A stretch of DNA of 64,000 bases from Humulus lupulus (GCF_963169125.1 NC_084802.1:21483107-21547106), one strand, 5' to 3'; counted from the stretch's first letter, positions 10,711 through 22,631 are shown. The notes: generated by a model not told the origin, from the letters alone. Made by a program: numbers and translations.

Positions 10711-13139
10711 ACTGGCCTCAGAGCCTTTGGTAATATTTATTTTCATGCATGAACATGTTTAAAATTGGATTATTTGATATGCTTGAATAATTGGATGGTT
10801 TTCATGTTTTTATGAAGCATATTGATTTTATGTGAATTTTAGCAATTTTTAGGTTATTTTGTTGTGTTTTCTATGCTATTAATTTTTATATATGCTTTAT
10901 TTTGTGTAAATCATGTTAAAAAATTAATTAGAACATGGTTTTGGTTTGAAAAATTGCTCAAAATTTTTTTTGAAAAAATTTGGCCTGGCTCCCATGCACG
11001 CGCGCGCTCGCCCACGCACACCAGCCACTAGCACGATGAACAGTACCCGTGAACAGTACCACATGTACTATTCATCCATTTAAAAAAATTTTAATAAAAT
11101 TTGTAGAAATAAATTATTTATAATCAAAACCAAAAATATTTTTGTTGTTTTATCATTTAATTTTTTTTTAAAAATAAGATATTTTTGTTAGTTGAGATTT
11201 AAATAATTAGATATTTTCTACAAACATTCAAATTCAAATTTAAAAATAGACTAACAACTTAATTTTAAATCTTTTAATATATTAAAATATTAGAATTATG
11301 ATATCAGATATTTAAGATATTTTCATTTAAATTCTTGATTTTTTTTATTAAATTTTTATTTGAAAATATAAATATATTTTTTATTCTGTAGTTTTTAATA
11401 TTTAAATTATTTGAAATTTGAATATTGTTAGTTAGATATTTTTATGGATATTTGAATTTGTTTAACTATTTTGAGATATTTTAGGGTTGTTATAACTATT
11501 TATATATTTTTTATATGATTAAAATATTAGCTAATAATTGTAACAACACAAGATATTTTTGGAAAATAGTTAAGATATTGATTTTAAAATTTAAAATCGG
11601 TTAAATTTTGAAAAATATCATTTTTTTTTCAGCCAATTAACAAAATATATTTTTTTAATAAATGGGATTTAAATTAACTTTGGTTAATTGTTGATAAATC
11701 CTATTTAAATTAAATTAATATATATTTTTTATCAAATTAACCTAAAACCAAGTTGATTGTTGATAAATGAAATTTAAATTAACTATTGTTAATTGTTGAT
11801 AAATTTCATTTAAATTGACTTATTTTTTTTTTGTAAAAATTTAATTAATTTGAATTTTTTTGATAAATTCTAGATAATTAATTGTGGTATTTTTGTAAAT
11901 GAAATTAATTGTGGTATTTTTGCAAATGAAATTAATTGTGGTATTTTTGCATAAATTCATAGAATTGCTCATATAGTAACATGATTAGGCCCATCCCATT
12001 ATAACATGTATGTTTGCACTATATGTGGTATTTTTGCAATTGGGCTTAGATGCATATAGTGGCCCGTATGTTTGTTAGATATATTGTATTTTGCCAAATA
12101 AAATATTCATAAAATGATAGGTTTTATTTGGGCCCATTAGAAAATGTAAAGTTTAAATTCCTCTCTTGTGGGTGATTCCACTTATGAAGGCCCATTTGCT
12201 TTGCATGACTATAGTGAGCCTAATCAATTAATAACACTTAATAAAATGAATGTTTAAATTCCTGTCTTTTGGACCTTGTATGGAAGATGGGGGGCCTTTG
12301 TAGTGGGAACGACATACTGGACCCAACCTTCCTCCATACAAGCCCAATTGTTAAGGCCCATTTACCTGAGTTGGACTTAATTGTATAGGTTCATTATATT
12401 AGTTAAACCTAAATATTGGTTAGCAACAAATTAATTCTAAATTAATTGAATTTGTTTCAATGTGACACTTTAGAATTAATAGGAAATTATAGGACTTTGG
12501 TTTTAAAATTTTTAATCTGTTTAATTTTTTTTTGGAAAACCATAGTCATTAATTTTCTAAAAATAAATAATAAAAATACTAATTTGATTTTATAATGAGC
12601 TTATTTTAATGATATTATTCGATCCTCACCGTTGGTTTAACATAGTCAATAGTTTAATGGGGCCTCGAGTCGCTTTGATTCGTCCCCCTACGGAAGGTGT
12701 TCATTAGTTATTTTGACAAGGTTAGATTTCGAAAGATAGATAATTATAGGTCAAATTCTACTAGACTCACCCCTACGGTGACAACTAGGACTAAATCTAT
12801 GATTATTGAAACCGTGGGTCTAGCTCATAAAATAAGAGATTTTCTTTTCTTATTTTGATTGAATAGTAGGTTGTTAATAATGGTGTCCCTTATTAAATGA
12901 GTTTACAACTCTATTTAACTAGTGGTATTTTTTTATTCTCGCCAACCAGGACAAGGATATCATAGATTAGTTAAAAACCTAAAGAAATAGAGATATGATT
13001 GTTTTTGGTATTTTTTCTCATATCTTACATATTTTGGTATATGTTGTGCTATTTCTTGAAATTTGTGTGAATAGAAGTTTTATTGAGCAAATGTGATTGG
13101 TTTCTATTTTATTGGTAATTTGTAGTTTTGAGTTAAGTA
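10711..13139 (+). other. Copia leader region with primer-binding site; non-coding and AT-rich
   Basis: A PBS-like sequence (TGGCCTCAGAGC, two or three mismatches from the usual initiator-Met-tRNA complement) lies right after the LTR. About 2.4 kb of very AT-rich DNA follows before the gag homology. I see no coding region. It holds short tandem repeats near 11670-11960 and a less AT-rich patch near 12600-12830. A leader this long is unusual for copia elements. Confidence 0.65.
11879..11955. repeat. Three tandem copies of a 27-bp unit
   Basis: The unit ATTGTGGTATTTTTG(T/C)AAAT followed by GAAATTA repeats nearly perfectly at 11881, 11908 and 11935 within the copia leader. A looser array of GGTTAATTGTTGATAAAT-type units precedes it (about 11680-11820). 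Confidence 0.8.
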
Positions 13140-13275
13140 GTGTCTGTGTCTACTCCCATCCTTTCTCAACTTTTGATGGAGAAACTCACTGGAGTAAACT
13201 TCCTTAATTGGAAGCAGAATATCAACATAGAGTTGATTGGTGACAACTCTGAATTTGTCATTATTGAGGAATCCC
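13140..13275 (+). pseudogene. Copia gag N-terminal fragment
   Basis: The frame reads STPILSQLLMEKLTGVNF then LNWKQNINIELIGDNSEF, the conserved N-terminal segment of copia Gag polyproteins. The expected ATG is GTG here, one transition away. Homology is lost after about 45 residues (near 13275), and the frame runs on into repeats resembling CACGTTNGTGATGGCAC. Nucleocapsid and pol are not found downstream. Position and orientation match the 5' LTR ending at 10710, so this is probably the only remaining coding part of that element. Confidence 0.75.
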
Positions 13276-13420
13276 CAGAACGAGCACCATGTCCGCACGT
13301 TAGTGATGGCACCATCAATGCTCATGATGGTACCGTAAATGCTTGGATAGCACCGTGTCTGCACGTTCGTGATGGCATCGTGTCTGCACGTTCATGCTCA
13401 ACTCAATCCTAATCAGATGA

Positions 13421-13800
13421 GTGATTTTACATTGGTGGTTTCGTTAACCATAAGGAGTGACTGACAAGCAAGTCACCACAGGGCTTAGCACCCACAGCCA
13501 TGCGAATGATGATCATTATAATCATACAGAGCTTATAGCCCTGAATAGATGAGTGAATATCACTTTTGAGGTTCTATTTAACCATAATGAGTGACTGACA
13601 AACAATTCACTACGGGGCTCAATACCCATAGCCATGTGACGAAACAGTCACCTAAGCTTTCTGACAATGGCTCTAATCAGATGAGTGATAAACGAACAAG
13701 TTACTACGGGGCTCGGCACCCACAGTCATGTGACGAAGTAGTCACCTGGGCTCAACACCCATAGCCACGTGACTAAACAATTACTGGGGCTCTCTGGCCC
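13421..13800. repeat. Degenerate tandem repeat, about 125-130 bp period
   Basis: GATGAGTGA...GAGTGACTGACAA...CAAGTCACCAC...GGGCTNNGCACCCACAGCCATG recurs about three times (near 13421, 13545 and 13678), with further partial copies of the 'CACCCATAGCCACGTGAC' part to about 13790. It lies in the outer part of the truncated minus-strand LTR. Confidence 0.7.
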
Positions 13801-14895
13801 TGGCTCTAAGTAACTAGCCTTAGGCAAGACAAGCGCTTTTAGTTTTCATCGAACTTGAGGTCGGTCCGGCATTATTGCTCATTTGAGTCATTCAATGTAG
13901 ATGTCGATTAGATCTAATCTTTATCGGCTTGCGTTAAACATGCTAAGACCATTCTTGACATTTTAGTCAATGCCATGTGACCAGTGCTCAGTATTACTGC
14001 CAAACTTGACAAGTACGTAACAACTTCACAGTTAATACTGATACCATTGCCAATTCTGACTAGTTAGTCAGTGCCACGCACAAGTAAGCAATGCTACCAT
14101 GCATATATCATTTGTCAAATATCCAAATGTAGGGCATTCAACATGCTTACTTAACAATTGCTAGCATAATTATGATCATGCACAAACACAGAGACTCAAG
14201 CTCTGATCAATCTCATATTTAACATTCATGGCATGCCCTAATCACATGTTTCTCGTGCATCACATGCATCACATACTGGATGCAGTTTTCTTACCTCTCG
14301 TTCGAGCGAGAAATAGCAATTGAACGACCCTTGAGAACGATCAATCCTTTGATCCCCTTAGCAGTCACCTAGTCATAACCAAATATGGGATTCCATCAAT
14401 AAAATCAATAATAAAGGTTCCCAGACCAAGACCTAGCCTCCGGGACATCAAATCCCACTAAATCGGGTAGTAGGAATGATACCGAGGCCTAAGGTTTGAG
14501 TTCCCATGCTGAAAACATCATTCTGGCAAAAAATGTTCTTAAGGGCCGCGGCCTTACATTCACCATGCCGCGGCCCGCCTCCCAAACAGAGGCGCCAGCC
14601 TCAAGCTCCTGCACCCTATGCCGCGGCATTACCTCCCAAGCGCCGCGACATTGCCTCCCCATCAGCCAAAATCCCCTGTTTTCTCCCATCAAAACCTCAT
14701 TTTCCCCCTCTTTTAATCCTTCCAAAACTTACTCAAACATCTCCAAATCCAAACCAAGCATCCCCACAACACAATCAACATTCCCACAACAAAACCCAAA
14801 CTTTGAACCACCAAAAACCACACCAATTACTCAATTCTATAATCAAAAGTTCTAACTCAAAACTAACTTCAAAACAGAGTAAAAACCAGAAATTT

Positions 14896-15780
14896 CGGGC
14901 CTGTTTGGCTTTGTTTTCTGTTTTCAAAGTTGTGTTCTCAGAATTGATAACAGAAAATAGTTTTTTTAGATTTCAAAAAACAAGAGTGTTTGGTTAATGT
15001 TTTCTAAAAACAATTTTTTAGTTTTTTTAAAATCTTAAATAAAAAATTAACAAATATATTTACAAAGATAAAAATCTTTTAAAATTTTGTAATAAATAAT
15101 GAGATAAAATAATTTGAAAGAAAAAATGATGAAAAATAAGGAGTGAGAAAGTAAGGAGAGAAACTTTGAAAAAATAGAAATTGAGAAGAGAAAAGTTGAT
15201 CGATGCAAGAAAAAATTAGAGAGAATGTGATGAGAAAGAAAGTGAAGAGAGAGAAGTGAGTAGAGAGAGAGGAAATAGCGAGAGAGAAAAAATGATGAGA
15301 GAGAAAATAAGGAATTATTAAGTGATGAGAGAGAAAGTGAGGATATAGTAAATTGTGCAAGAGAAAATAAGGAGATAGAAAATGATGAAAGAGAAAATAG
15401 CAAGAGAGAAAGTGAAGAGAGAAAATGTAAGGAGAGAGAAAGTGATGAGAGAGAAAATAAGGAAAGAGAAAGTGATGAGAGAGAAAGTGATGTGAGAGAA
15501 AGTGAAGAGTGAGAAACTAATGAGAGAGAAAATGATGTGACAATAAATTATGTTAGATAATAATACTTAAAAAAGTTATGTGAGAAAAAAAAAATAGGCA
15601 AATTTTTTTTGAGAACAACAAAAAACAACTTTTTGTTGTTCTCAAAATTTTCTGTTTTTTATAACTTTGTTTTTAAAAATTGTTTTCTGAAAACAACGCC
15701 AAACACCCCAACTTGTTTTCAAAAAACAGTTTTAGCTTTTAAAAACAAAAAATAGTTTTTTAGTTAAGGAGCCAAACACC
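14896..15780. mobile_element. 885-bp element with terminal inverted repeats (MITE-like)
   Basis: The left end is GGGCCTGTTTGGC and the right end is the inverse of GGTGTTTGGCTCC. Blocks rich in TTTTCTGTTTTCAAA-like sequence also mirror each other inside the ends. The flanks carry TTC on both sides (14893-14895 and 15781-15783), compatible with a 3-bp TSD. Such GGCCTGTTTGG termini are common in plant Tourist/Harbinger-like MITEs, but the TSD is not the usual TWA, so the superfamily stays open. No transposase is encoded. Confidence 0.55.
15115..15545. repeat. GA-rich degenerate tandem repeat
   Basis: Variants of GAGAGAAAGTGATGA and GAGAGAAAATAAGGA repeat for about 430 bp in the centre of the inverted-repeat element. 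The serine/leucine-rich open frames on the opposite strand are by-products of this composition. Confidence 0.85.
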
Positions 15781-16543
15781 TTCTTCATGGCTGAATCTTA
15801 CCTCAAGCTCAAGATAAAACCCTCTTCAATGGCTAAACACAAGCCTAGAACCTCAAGCCTTGATTCCCACACTTGAATCCTAAAACTTAGCTTCAAAATC
15901 TCAAAGGGAATGAAGAGGAAAATGTTGGACGGATGAAGAGGAAGAAGGTGAAGGCGATGCTCTGTTTTGCTACAACCCTCTTAGTTTATATCTATCCTTA
16001 GGGTGAAAATACCTAAATGCCCCTAGGCTTATCTTCTTTCCTTAACAGCCCCCAAGGGCAAAATAATCCTTTCCTGCCTATCTCGTTAATCATAATTAAC
16101 ATCCTCCAATTCCCATTATTCTCAATATTCTCAAATGCTAATAAATCACATCCCATTACCCTTTAATTCCCGGCAATGTTATAATCACCAAATTACCCCG
16201 AGACTCACCCCGAGCCCCGAAACCAACCCCGTTATGACCAGTCCGATAACTTGCATTCTGTGATCGTCTCATGCCGAATGGCTCGAACAATTCTACATAT
16301 AATGTGGTATTAATCATAATTCACCCACATGCATGAAAATACACAATTACGCCCTCAACGGGCCAAATTACCAAAATGTCCTTATAATTAAAAATGGACC
16401 CATATGCATGCATTTATCATCATATTATAATATAATTCACATAAACATGCATATAATTATTTAATGGCATAATAAATCATTTATGGCCCTCCCGGCCTCC
16501 TAATCAAGGTCCTAAACCTTATTAGGAAATTTGGGGCATTACA

Positions 16544-17287
16544 GTATTAGCCGTCGAAATATTTTTGGGAAACTGTAACGGTCATGATTGTTCCTTTTTC
16601 GAAAATGTGCTGACAGATGTGACAGGTTTGACGAAACGCTAGTCGAGTAAGTTTATTATATGCTTGTCGCAGTAAATTAAACTTGGGGGGAAAATGTTTA
16701 CCTAAAAAATATTTTCCTGATGATGTGGCAAAATAAATATGCACGTGGGGTGCACATGACTATTCAAGTGGGTACGTTCTATTCGACCATCGACCAGAAG
16801 AGGATTCACTCAGCAGAAGGCATATTTCGTAGGCGATCAGGCTGGTCGCAGTATTTCAGATATCTTTTATAAAGTTGTAATCTCGCATTTATGTAATAAT
16901 TGTAATTTCCATTATTATTTGAGATACGCTTGTATTAAATGTAATCAAGGCCCACCGACCCCTAAGGAACTCCTTGAGCCTATAAATAAGACTCAAATGG
17001 ACTTAAGAGAGGGGACTTTTGGATTTGGAGATAGAGAATTATAGTGTTTTTATCCGCCGAATTTGTATTCATCTCCATGTGAAACTCGTGAAACTCGTGA
17101 ACCCTAGTTCATTGATCACAAGTTTTGGAGTTCTACATTAATAAGATTACTAAGTGGACGTAGCTCATTACCATCTCTGGGGCCGAACCACTATAAATCT
17201 TTGTGTCATTTATCTTTTTGGCTTGATTTCATCTCATTTATGTCGTTTTACTTGACTTCGCGTCGTTGACCAAATCCAGGGTCAACA
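16544..17287 (+). mobile_element. 3' end of a Tat-type gypsy element with its 3' LTR (16695-17287)
   Basis: About 150 bp of interior ends in a polypurine tract (CTTGGGGGGAAAA, 16682-16694). The LTR then runs TGTTTACC (16695) to GGGTCAACA (17287), 593 bp. The tract closely matches that of element B (CTTGGGGGGCAAA). The LTR has a TATA motif (TATAAATA, 16981-16988) and is homologous along its length to the solo LTR at 22010-22631. It is the likely right-hand remainder of the element whose antisense gene is at 1-1291. The base before 16544 is the end of an unrelated minus-strand LTR. Confidence 0.75.
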
Positions 17288-18683
17288 TATACTAAACATA
17301 AACAATAGGGTTACGCCCTGCAATTCAATCAATAGGGCCACGCCCTGCAATACAAATAATAGGGCCACGCCCTGCTCTACGGGTACAACAATTTTCTTAC
17401 TTGTGTCCCGAGCTATCTGAGCACCGCAATCATGGGCATAGTCTTCTAACCCGAGCCTCGCTAAAAACCTAGTCACAATGCATTCATAATAACCATCCAT
17501 CAAGTTCTAATCCATTAAATAACTTTGGAATATAAATCTAGCCTGCGGGACCTTGGATTATACCAAACTGGGTAGTAGAAACCTTACTGGGCCTTAACAT
17601 TTGAGTTACCGAGCTAAAAACCTTCAAATAGCCTATATTTGAGATTTGAGCCGCGGCCCAACCCCCCATAAGGGTCGTAGCGCACTCAAGTCAGAGATGA
17701 AAACACCTCTCTGCTGGGGGACACGAGTTGCGGCGCGCTATACCTTGTGTCGCGGTGCGCCTAGGCAGACAGAGGCTCCCAAAAAATTTCCTCTGTTTTC
17801 TTTGACCCAAAACTAAGAAAGTTGATCCCAAATCTCAACCAAGTCCAGAATTAATCCCTAAATCATCTTCACAGTAGTACAAACAACAATCATAACTTAG
17901 AAACTAACCCAAAACTACCTTAAAACCCAAACTCCAACCTTGAGCTTAAAGCTCAAGAACACTAACTATGATCTCCAAAACCTCAGAGATTAGCAAATCA
18001 AGATCTTACCTCAAACGTGTAGAACGACCTCTAGCTCCCTTGGCTTGATTTCCTACTTTGATCCTACAAATTCAGCAATCCTTCTTTTGGTTTCTGGTAT
18101 CCTCTAGAACTTCCAAGAGACCTAAGTGTAATGTTAAAGAGAGAGATGAGCGTGTGAGACTTTCTCTCAGCCAAAGTCTATCTATTATTAAAGCCAAATG
18201 ACACATTTGCCCTCCCCTCTAACTTAGACTCTAACTAACCTCAAGGGCAGCCTAGACTTTTCCTTATCCTCTTGCAAGAATGCCACATTCCCACTTAATT
18301 TCCCACCTATATCAACTATCCTCAAGACTTATAGTTACCCAAGTTACCAAAGTACCACTAACCGCCAGTTATTCCCACTTGTGACTATCTAGCTAAACTG
18401 CTCCCTAGGACCGTCTCGATTCGTGCATCACAAATATATCATCACTTACTCATGGTACCAATCACAATATACACAAATATTGCATTTATGCCCTCAATGG
18501 GATAAAATTACAAATATGTCCCTAATAACCAAATGGGGCCCACATACACATTTAATTCACCTAAACATGCATTTATAATCACATAATTATCAAATTCGCA
18601 TATTAACGTAATTAAATCAATTATTGCCCCCCTGACATGCTAATCAATGCCCTAAGCCTTATTAGCAAATTTAGGACGCTACA
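17288..18683 (-). mobile_element. Truncated gypsy-type LTR, minus orientation
   Basis: Read on the minus strand it begins TGTAGCGTCCTAAATTTGC and continues TAATAAGG, clearly related to the LTRs ending at 16543 and starting at 39251. Internally it shares the CCGCGGCCC block and the 'ACTGGGTAGTAGAAA' region. Its outer end abuts the Tat LTR at 17287 with no TG/CA terminus and no matching TSD (right flank TTGAC), so that side is truncated. No gene is visible. Confidence 0.65.
17303..17378. repeat. Three copies of a roughly 31-bp unit
   Basis: AATAGGG(C/T)(C/T)ACGCCCTGCAAT followed by about ten variable bases occurs three times within the truncated LTR. Confidence 0.8.
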
Positions 18684-18990
18684 TTGACCAAAATGGAAAT
18701 TGTGTTTTGAAGGGTTATAAATCTGTTGACAATTGGTACACATTATCTCAATCACACAGTTGTCACACAAACACAAGGAGTGATACTAATTTGTTTCATG
18801 AAAAACATGGTCATGTGGTTTTTGAAAATTTGAGAAAAATTGGAAGTGTGAGTCATGTTCATGATTTACCGAATTTAAGTAAATATTTTTTTGGTAAATG
18901 TGAACCATGTCGATTGAGAAAACATTTGAAAATTTCTCATGAAAAATGTTTTAGTGTTGAGCGTGTGCTCGCTTCCAAGGGAACCCCATA
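18684..18990 (+). pseudogene. Copia pre-integrase (GAG_pre-integrs) fragment
   Basis: The reading frame contains NLFHEKHGHVVFENLRKIGS and GKCEPCRLRKHLKISHEKC, the His and Cys-X2-Cys pattern of the segment preceding the copia integrase core. The usual 'LWHEKLGHVNF' reads LFHEKHGHVVF. The frame ends at a TAG right after ASKGTP, where the sequence jumps to RNase H. A large internal deletion has removed the integrase core and RT. Confidence 0.8.
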
Positions 18991-18994
18991 GAGT

Positions 18995-19519
18995 CTCATG
19001 TGACTACTGTAAGAAGAATTATTCGTTATATCAATAATACTCTTGAATTAGGCATTTGGTACTCCAAAGAAATAAACTATAACCTTGTGTGTTATAGTGA
19101 TGCAAATTGGGCAGGAAACACTGATGACCGCAAAAGTACAAGTGGTGGTTGTTTTTACTAAGGAAACAATTTGGTTTCTTGGCATAGTAAAAAACAAAAC
19201 TTCATCTCTTTTGTCAACAGCCGAGGTTGAGCACATAGCTGCTGGAAGCTATTGTACTCAACTTTTGTGGATGAAACAAATGTTGGCTGACTATAGGTTT
19301 GATCTAAAAACTTTAACCATTTTTTGTGATAATACAAGTGCTATTAATATCTCCAAAAATCTTGTTTAACACTCTCGCACCAAACATATTGACATTCGTC
19401 ATCATTTTATCAAGGAACTTGTTGAAAACAAAACTCTGATTTTAGAATATGTTGAGACTAAAGCTTTAGACACGGACAAATTTTATTCCCTCAGGAAATC
19501 CTTGGGGGTTTGTTTTATT
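18995..19519 (+). pseudogene. Copia RNase H remnant
   Basis: The frames read RRIIRYINNTLELGIWYSKE, CYSDANWAGNTDDRKSTSGG, LVSWHSKKQN, TAEVEHIAAGSYCTQLLWMK, FCDNTSAINIS and HSRTKHIDIRHHFIKELVE. This is the complete tour of copia RNase H motifs with the catalytic aspartates visible (SDANWAG, CDNTSA). It is broken by a stop in GGCFY-stop-GNN, a frameshift near 19195 and a TAA before HSRTKH where glutamine is expected. The tail TDKFYSLRKSLGVCF follows a short deletion of the usual FTKPL region. Residue choices match the SIRE lineage. Confidence 0.85.
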
Positions 19520-20430
19520 TGAAATTGCCAATAATTGATTGTCTTGCCTTGCATATGTGATCATGTAAATCTCTTGTCCTGTTTGGAAGAAATTTGATGA
19601 CCATATTTTTTCAATTTTTGGAAAATGAATGTTATAATTCTTATACTTTGTGAGGAATAAAAACCTTATTTGAAAAATTATAGACCATCCAATTTATATT
19701 TGATCAAATTATTATGTCTATTTTTGTATGAGCACTCCTTAATCCAATTTCTTTTTCAGGCTCCATTTTGGAAAAGAGCTACCTATACTGATGTGTGAAA
19801 GCCGACACTGAGTAAGTTGGTACCGGGTTATTAGCAATTATATTGGAGGATACTCTACCAGTGTAAAGGGCTACAATCAGTATAATAGTTATCGCCTCCA
19901 TTATGGTTACAAATTGAAAAAGGTGTAATGACCCAACTATTTATAAGACCTTGGACCATTAAAACTACTAGACATAGCTACTATTTTCGAGAAAACATAC
20001 ATTAGAAATAATCATAACTTTATTAAAATCCCAAAATAAATATTATTATATCAATAACATAAAAGTATAAAATACAATGTGATATGGTATGGGTACCCAT
20101 TGTTTATAAATCATAAAACATAACTTTAAATGCTAATTTCATAATTACAAAAGAACATAATTCAAAAGACTAAATAACGTCATCCTCGATCGACACGCAG
20201 TCCATGCAGTCCATTCATCCTTAACACACAAGCCAAGCTGCCAAGAATCCTTCCGCTTTCCATATTTATTTTCCTGCATCATACTAAAATAAAGGAGTGA
20301 GCCTAATGCCCAGCAAGGAAAATCTATTCTAACATAAATCATAAGCATAAGACTATATCATAAACATATACTATAAAACATATGACTATAAAAAACATAT
20401 ATCATATAGGACTACAATGGCCATCATACT

Positions 20431-20604
20431 TCTTGGGGCTTGTTAGCTAAGCAAGTCATATGCCCATAAATTTGTGGGGCTTGCTAGCTAAGCAAGTCAT
20501 ATGCTCATAAATTCTTGGGGCTTGCTAGCTAAACAAGTCATATGCCCAAGGACTATAAAACATATTCTTGGGGCTTGTTATCTAAACAAGTCATTTGCCC
20601 AAGG
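20431..20604. repeat. Minisatellite, four copies of a 45-60 bp unit
   Basis: TTGGGGCTTGCTAGCTAAGC followed by AAGTCATATGCCCA recurs four times. The last two copies also carry AGGACTATAAAACATAT spacers. Confidence 0.85.
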
Positions 20605-21171
20605 ACTATAAAACATATAACATAGCATATATCATATCATAACATAAACATATAAACACATATATCTAGCCTATTTTCCTTACCAAAAGCCGAGATATTT
20701 GGGAACAAGAACAGGATTAGCACACTCCTATAAACTAACAGTAAAAATGGTGAGAATGTAAAGAAAAAGATATGAAAAGAACACTAAACCATCCAAGAAG
20801 AAACTTACCAAGAAGAACCTTAAGTTTCAAGAACTTAAATACCTAATCAAGAATCATAAACAAGAGTTAGGATTTGAATAAAAGAAAACTAAAGGACCAT
20901 ATAGAACTGAACTTAGGAATAGGAATACCTTGAATAATCTTATGGATTGATCTAAACCTCAATACCGAAATCACACTATATCTCACTTCCCAAGTGTATA
21001 TAAAAGCTTAGAATGATAAAGCTTTAACCCAAAACCCAAGTGTATCTCTCTCTAGTAACACTTGCACCTTGGAGGCTCTGATCAAATGCTTGAAGAATGA
21101 AGGAAATGGCTGAGCACTAGGTCCTATTTATAGAGTTCAAGGAGTGAAACTAACCCCTTTTAATTTGAATA

Positions 21172-21958
21172 TGTATGTCCTAAAATTCAGCACGAGTCTT
21201 TTAGACAGCTCGGATACAGCTGGCTGGCCAAGAACTGCAATAGATGATCCACAAGTTCATATTTCCTTTGTAAAGACATTGCAATTCCTCAGGTAAATAG
21301 TACGAGATGATGAATGCAAAGCAATAGGTGTGAGCAGGAAACACTTATAAAGTATAGCATCCGAGACACAAGCTGACGCTACACTCAACTCGGGGTACGC
21401 TAGAGATCTGCCGTTTCTCTAGATCTTTATAAAGTTGGATACGTTATATAGATGTACGTGGTCAAACATTACATGTCCACAAATCCCTAAATTCCCAGAC
21501 ATGTAATATAATCGTGCATGATCAGACATTACATGTTCGATTATCCTCGATGATCCATGATCAATTTTACCTAATGATTAGACCATACCTTAGGATAAAT
21601 TGTAAGATTCATCATTAGTGTGAGACAGGTCACACGAGGGATGTGGATTTTGGGGATGGCCTCAATGCCTATCCATGGATTTTCTCTATAAATACAAAGA
21701 CCTTGGATAGGGAGAGAGGGAGTTGTCCTTCTGTAATGGCAAAAACTTTGTCAAAATTCAGAGAGACAAATAGTAATAATACAGACTCGTGGACTAGGTG
21801 GATTTTAACCTCCGAACCACATAAAAAGAGATGAGTGTTCTTGATATTTCTTTTTCTAGTGTTTATAAGTATCATTTTATCATTGCAGTTTATCATTAAG
21901 CACTAATCCATCCCAACTATTTTTCATAATTCATTGTTGGCGAAAAACTGCGTCAACA
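21172..21958 (+). mobile_element. Solo Tat-type LTR (787 bp), TSD GAATA
   Basis: It runs from TGTATGTCCTAAAATTC to AAAAACTGCGTCAACA and is flanked by GAATA at 21167-21171 and 21959-21963. It is homologous to the LTRs of element B (TGTACGCCCTAATTC at the start, GAACTGCGTCAACA at the end, and the shared 'GTGGATTTTAACCT' block), but diverged. A TATA motif lies at 21687-21694. No interior remains, so it is the product of LTR-LTR recombination. Confidence 0.92.
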
Positions 21959-22009
21959 GAATAAATATATGAATATAAAATGAAAAAGATTTGAATTTTC
22001 GTTCAACAG

Positions 22010-22631
22010 TGTTTACCCAAAAGTGGTTGTTGATGACGTGGCAATGATTTATCACACGTGGTTGACACGTGGTAGAGTTGAAGTGAAAAGGTGCTGTTCG
22101 GTTATTGACCAGATGCACATTGCTTCATTAAGACTGACTATTAGGTACGACCAGGCTGGTCGTATGATTCAGTTTATTTCCTTATAAGATTATGATCTTG
22201 TAATAATTATATTTATTATTTCATCTTTATTACCTTGATACACGGATATTAATGAGAGTTAAGGCCCAATGGCCCATGTAACCCCCCTTGAGCCTATAAA
22301 TATGCATGAAATAGCTCAAGGAGGGGACTTTGGGATCGGGGAACCTTTTTCCTGAATATTGAGAGAGAGAGCCTATAGTGCGACTATCCATCGTCTTATT
22401 GTAATTCTCCCAAAGTTTGTGAAACTCAAGAACCCTAGTTCTTTGATCATGGCTTTGAGACTCAATATTAATAATAGCACTAAGTGGACGTAGGTCATTA
22501 CCATTCTTTGGGGCCGAACCACTATAAATCATTGGTGTTTTCTTCTTTTCCATTAGATTAAACTCTTAATTGTCGTCTCATTTCCTGTCGTATATTTGAC
22601 TCCGCGTCGTTTGTCAAATCAAGGGTCAACA
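22010..22631 (+). mobile_element. Solo Tat-type LTR (622 bp), TSD AACAG
   Basis: It runs from TGTTTACCCAAAAGTGG to AAGGGTCAACA and is flanked by AACAG at 22005-22009 and 22632-22636. It is homologous along its length to the 3' LTR at 16695-17287, including the TATA motif (22295-22302) and the shared 'GGGGCCGAACCACTATAAAT' block. It inserted only 46 bp from the neighbouring solo LTR's TSD. Confidence 0.93.

Larger units (their letters stand above)
13290..16543 (-). mobile_element. Left-truncated gypsy-type LTR, minus orientation
   Basis: Read on the minus strand it begins TGTAATGCCCCAAATTTCC and continues CTAATAAGG. That start resembles the intact solo LTR at 39251 (TGTAACGAACCAAATTC, then ACTAATAAGG) and the fragment ending at 18683. 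The body shares the CCGCGGC-rich block and the 'ACCCGATTTAGTGGGAT' region with those relatives. The outer end (…GGCATTACA in the forward sense) is missing, so the left border, near the end of the gag stub, is approximate. A GA-rich element with inverted termini (14896-15780) interrupts it. I see no real gene in it; open frames over 14489-14997 are GC-rich chance frames. Confidence 0.6.

Noticed and set aside
14489..14997. Overlapping open frames on both strands (up to 163 codons) around a CCGCGGC block
   Set aside because: They lie inside a truncated LTR, have Pro/Ser/His low-complexity translations, overlap each other in several frames and lack any known motif.
15047..15403. 118-codon Ser/Leu/Phe-rich frame on the minus strand
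   Set aside because: It is the complement of a GAGAGAAA minisatellite; repeats without stops give long frames by composition.
22230..22553. 107-codon minus-strand frame
   Set aside because: Lies wholly within a solo LTR and overlaps its TATA and leader region in antisense.
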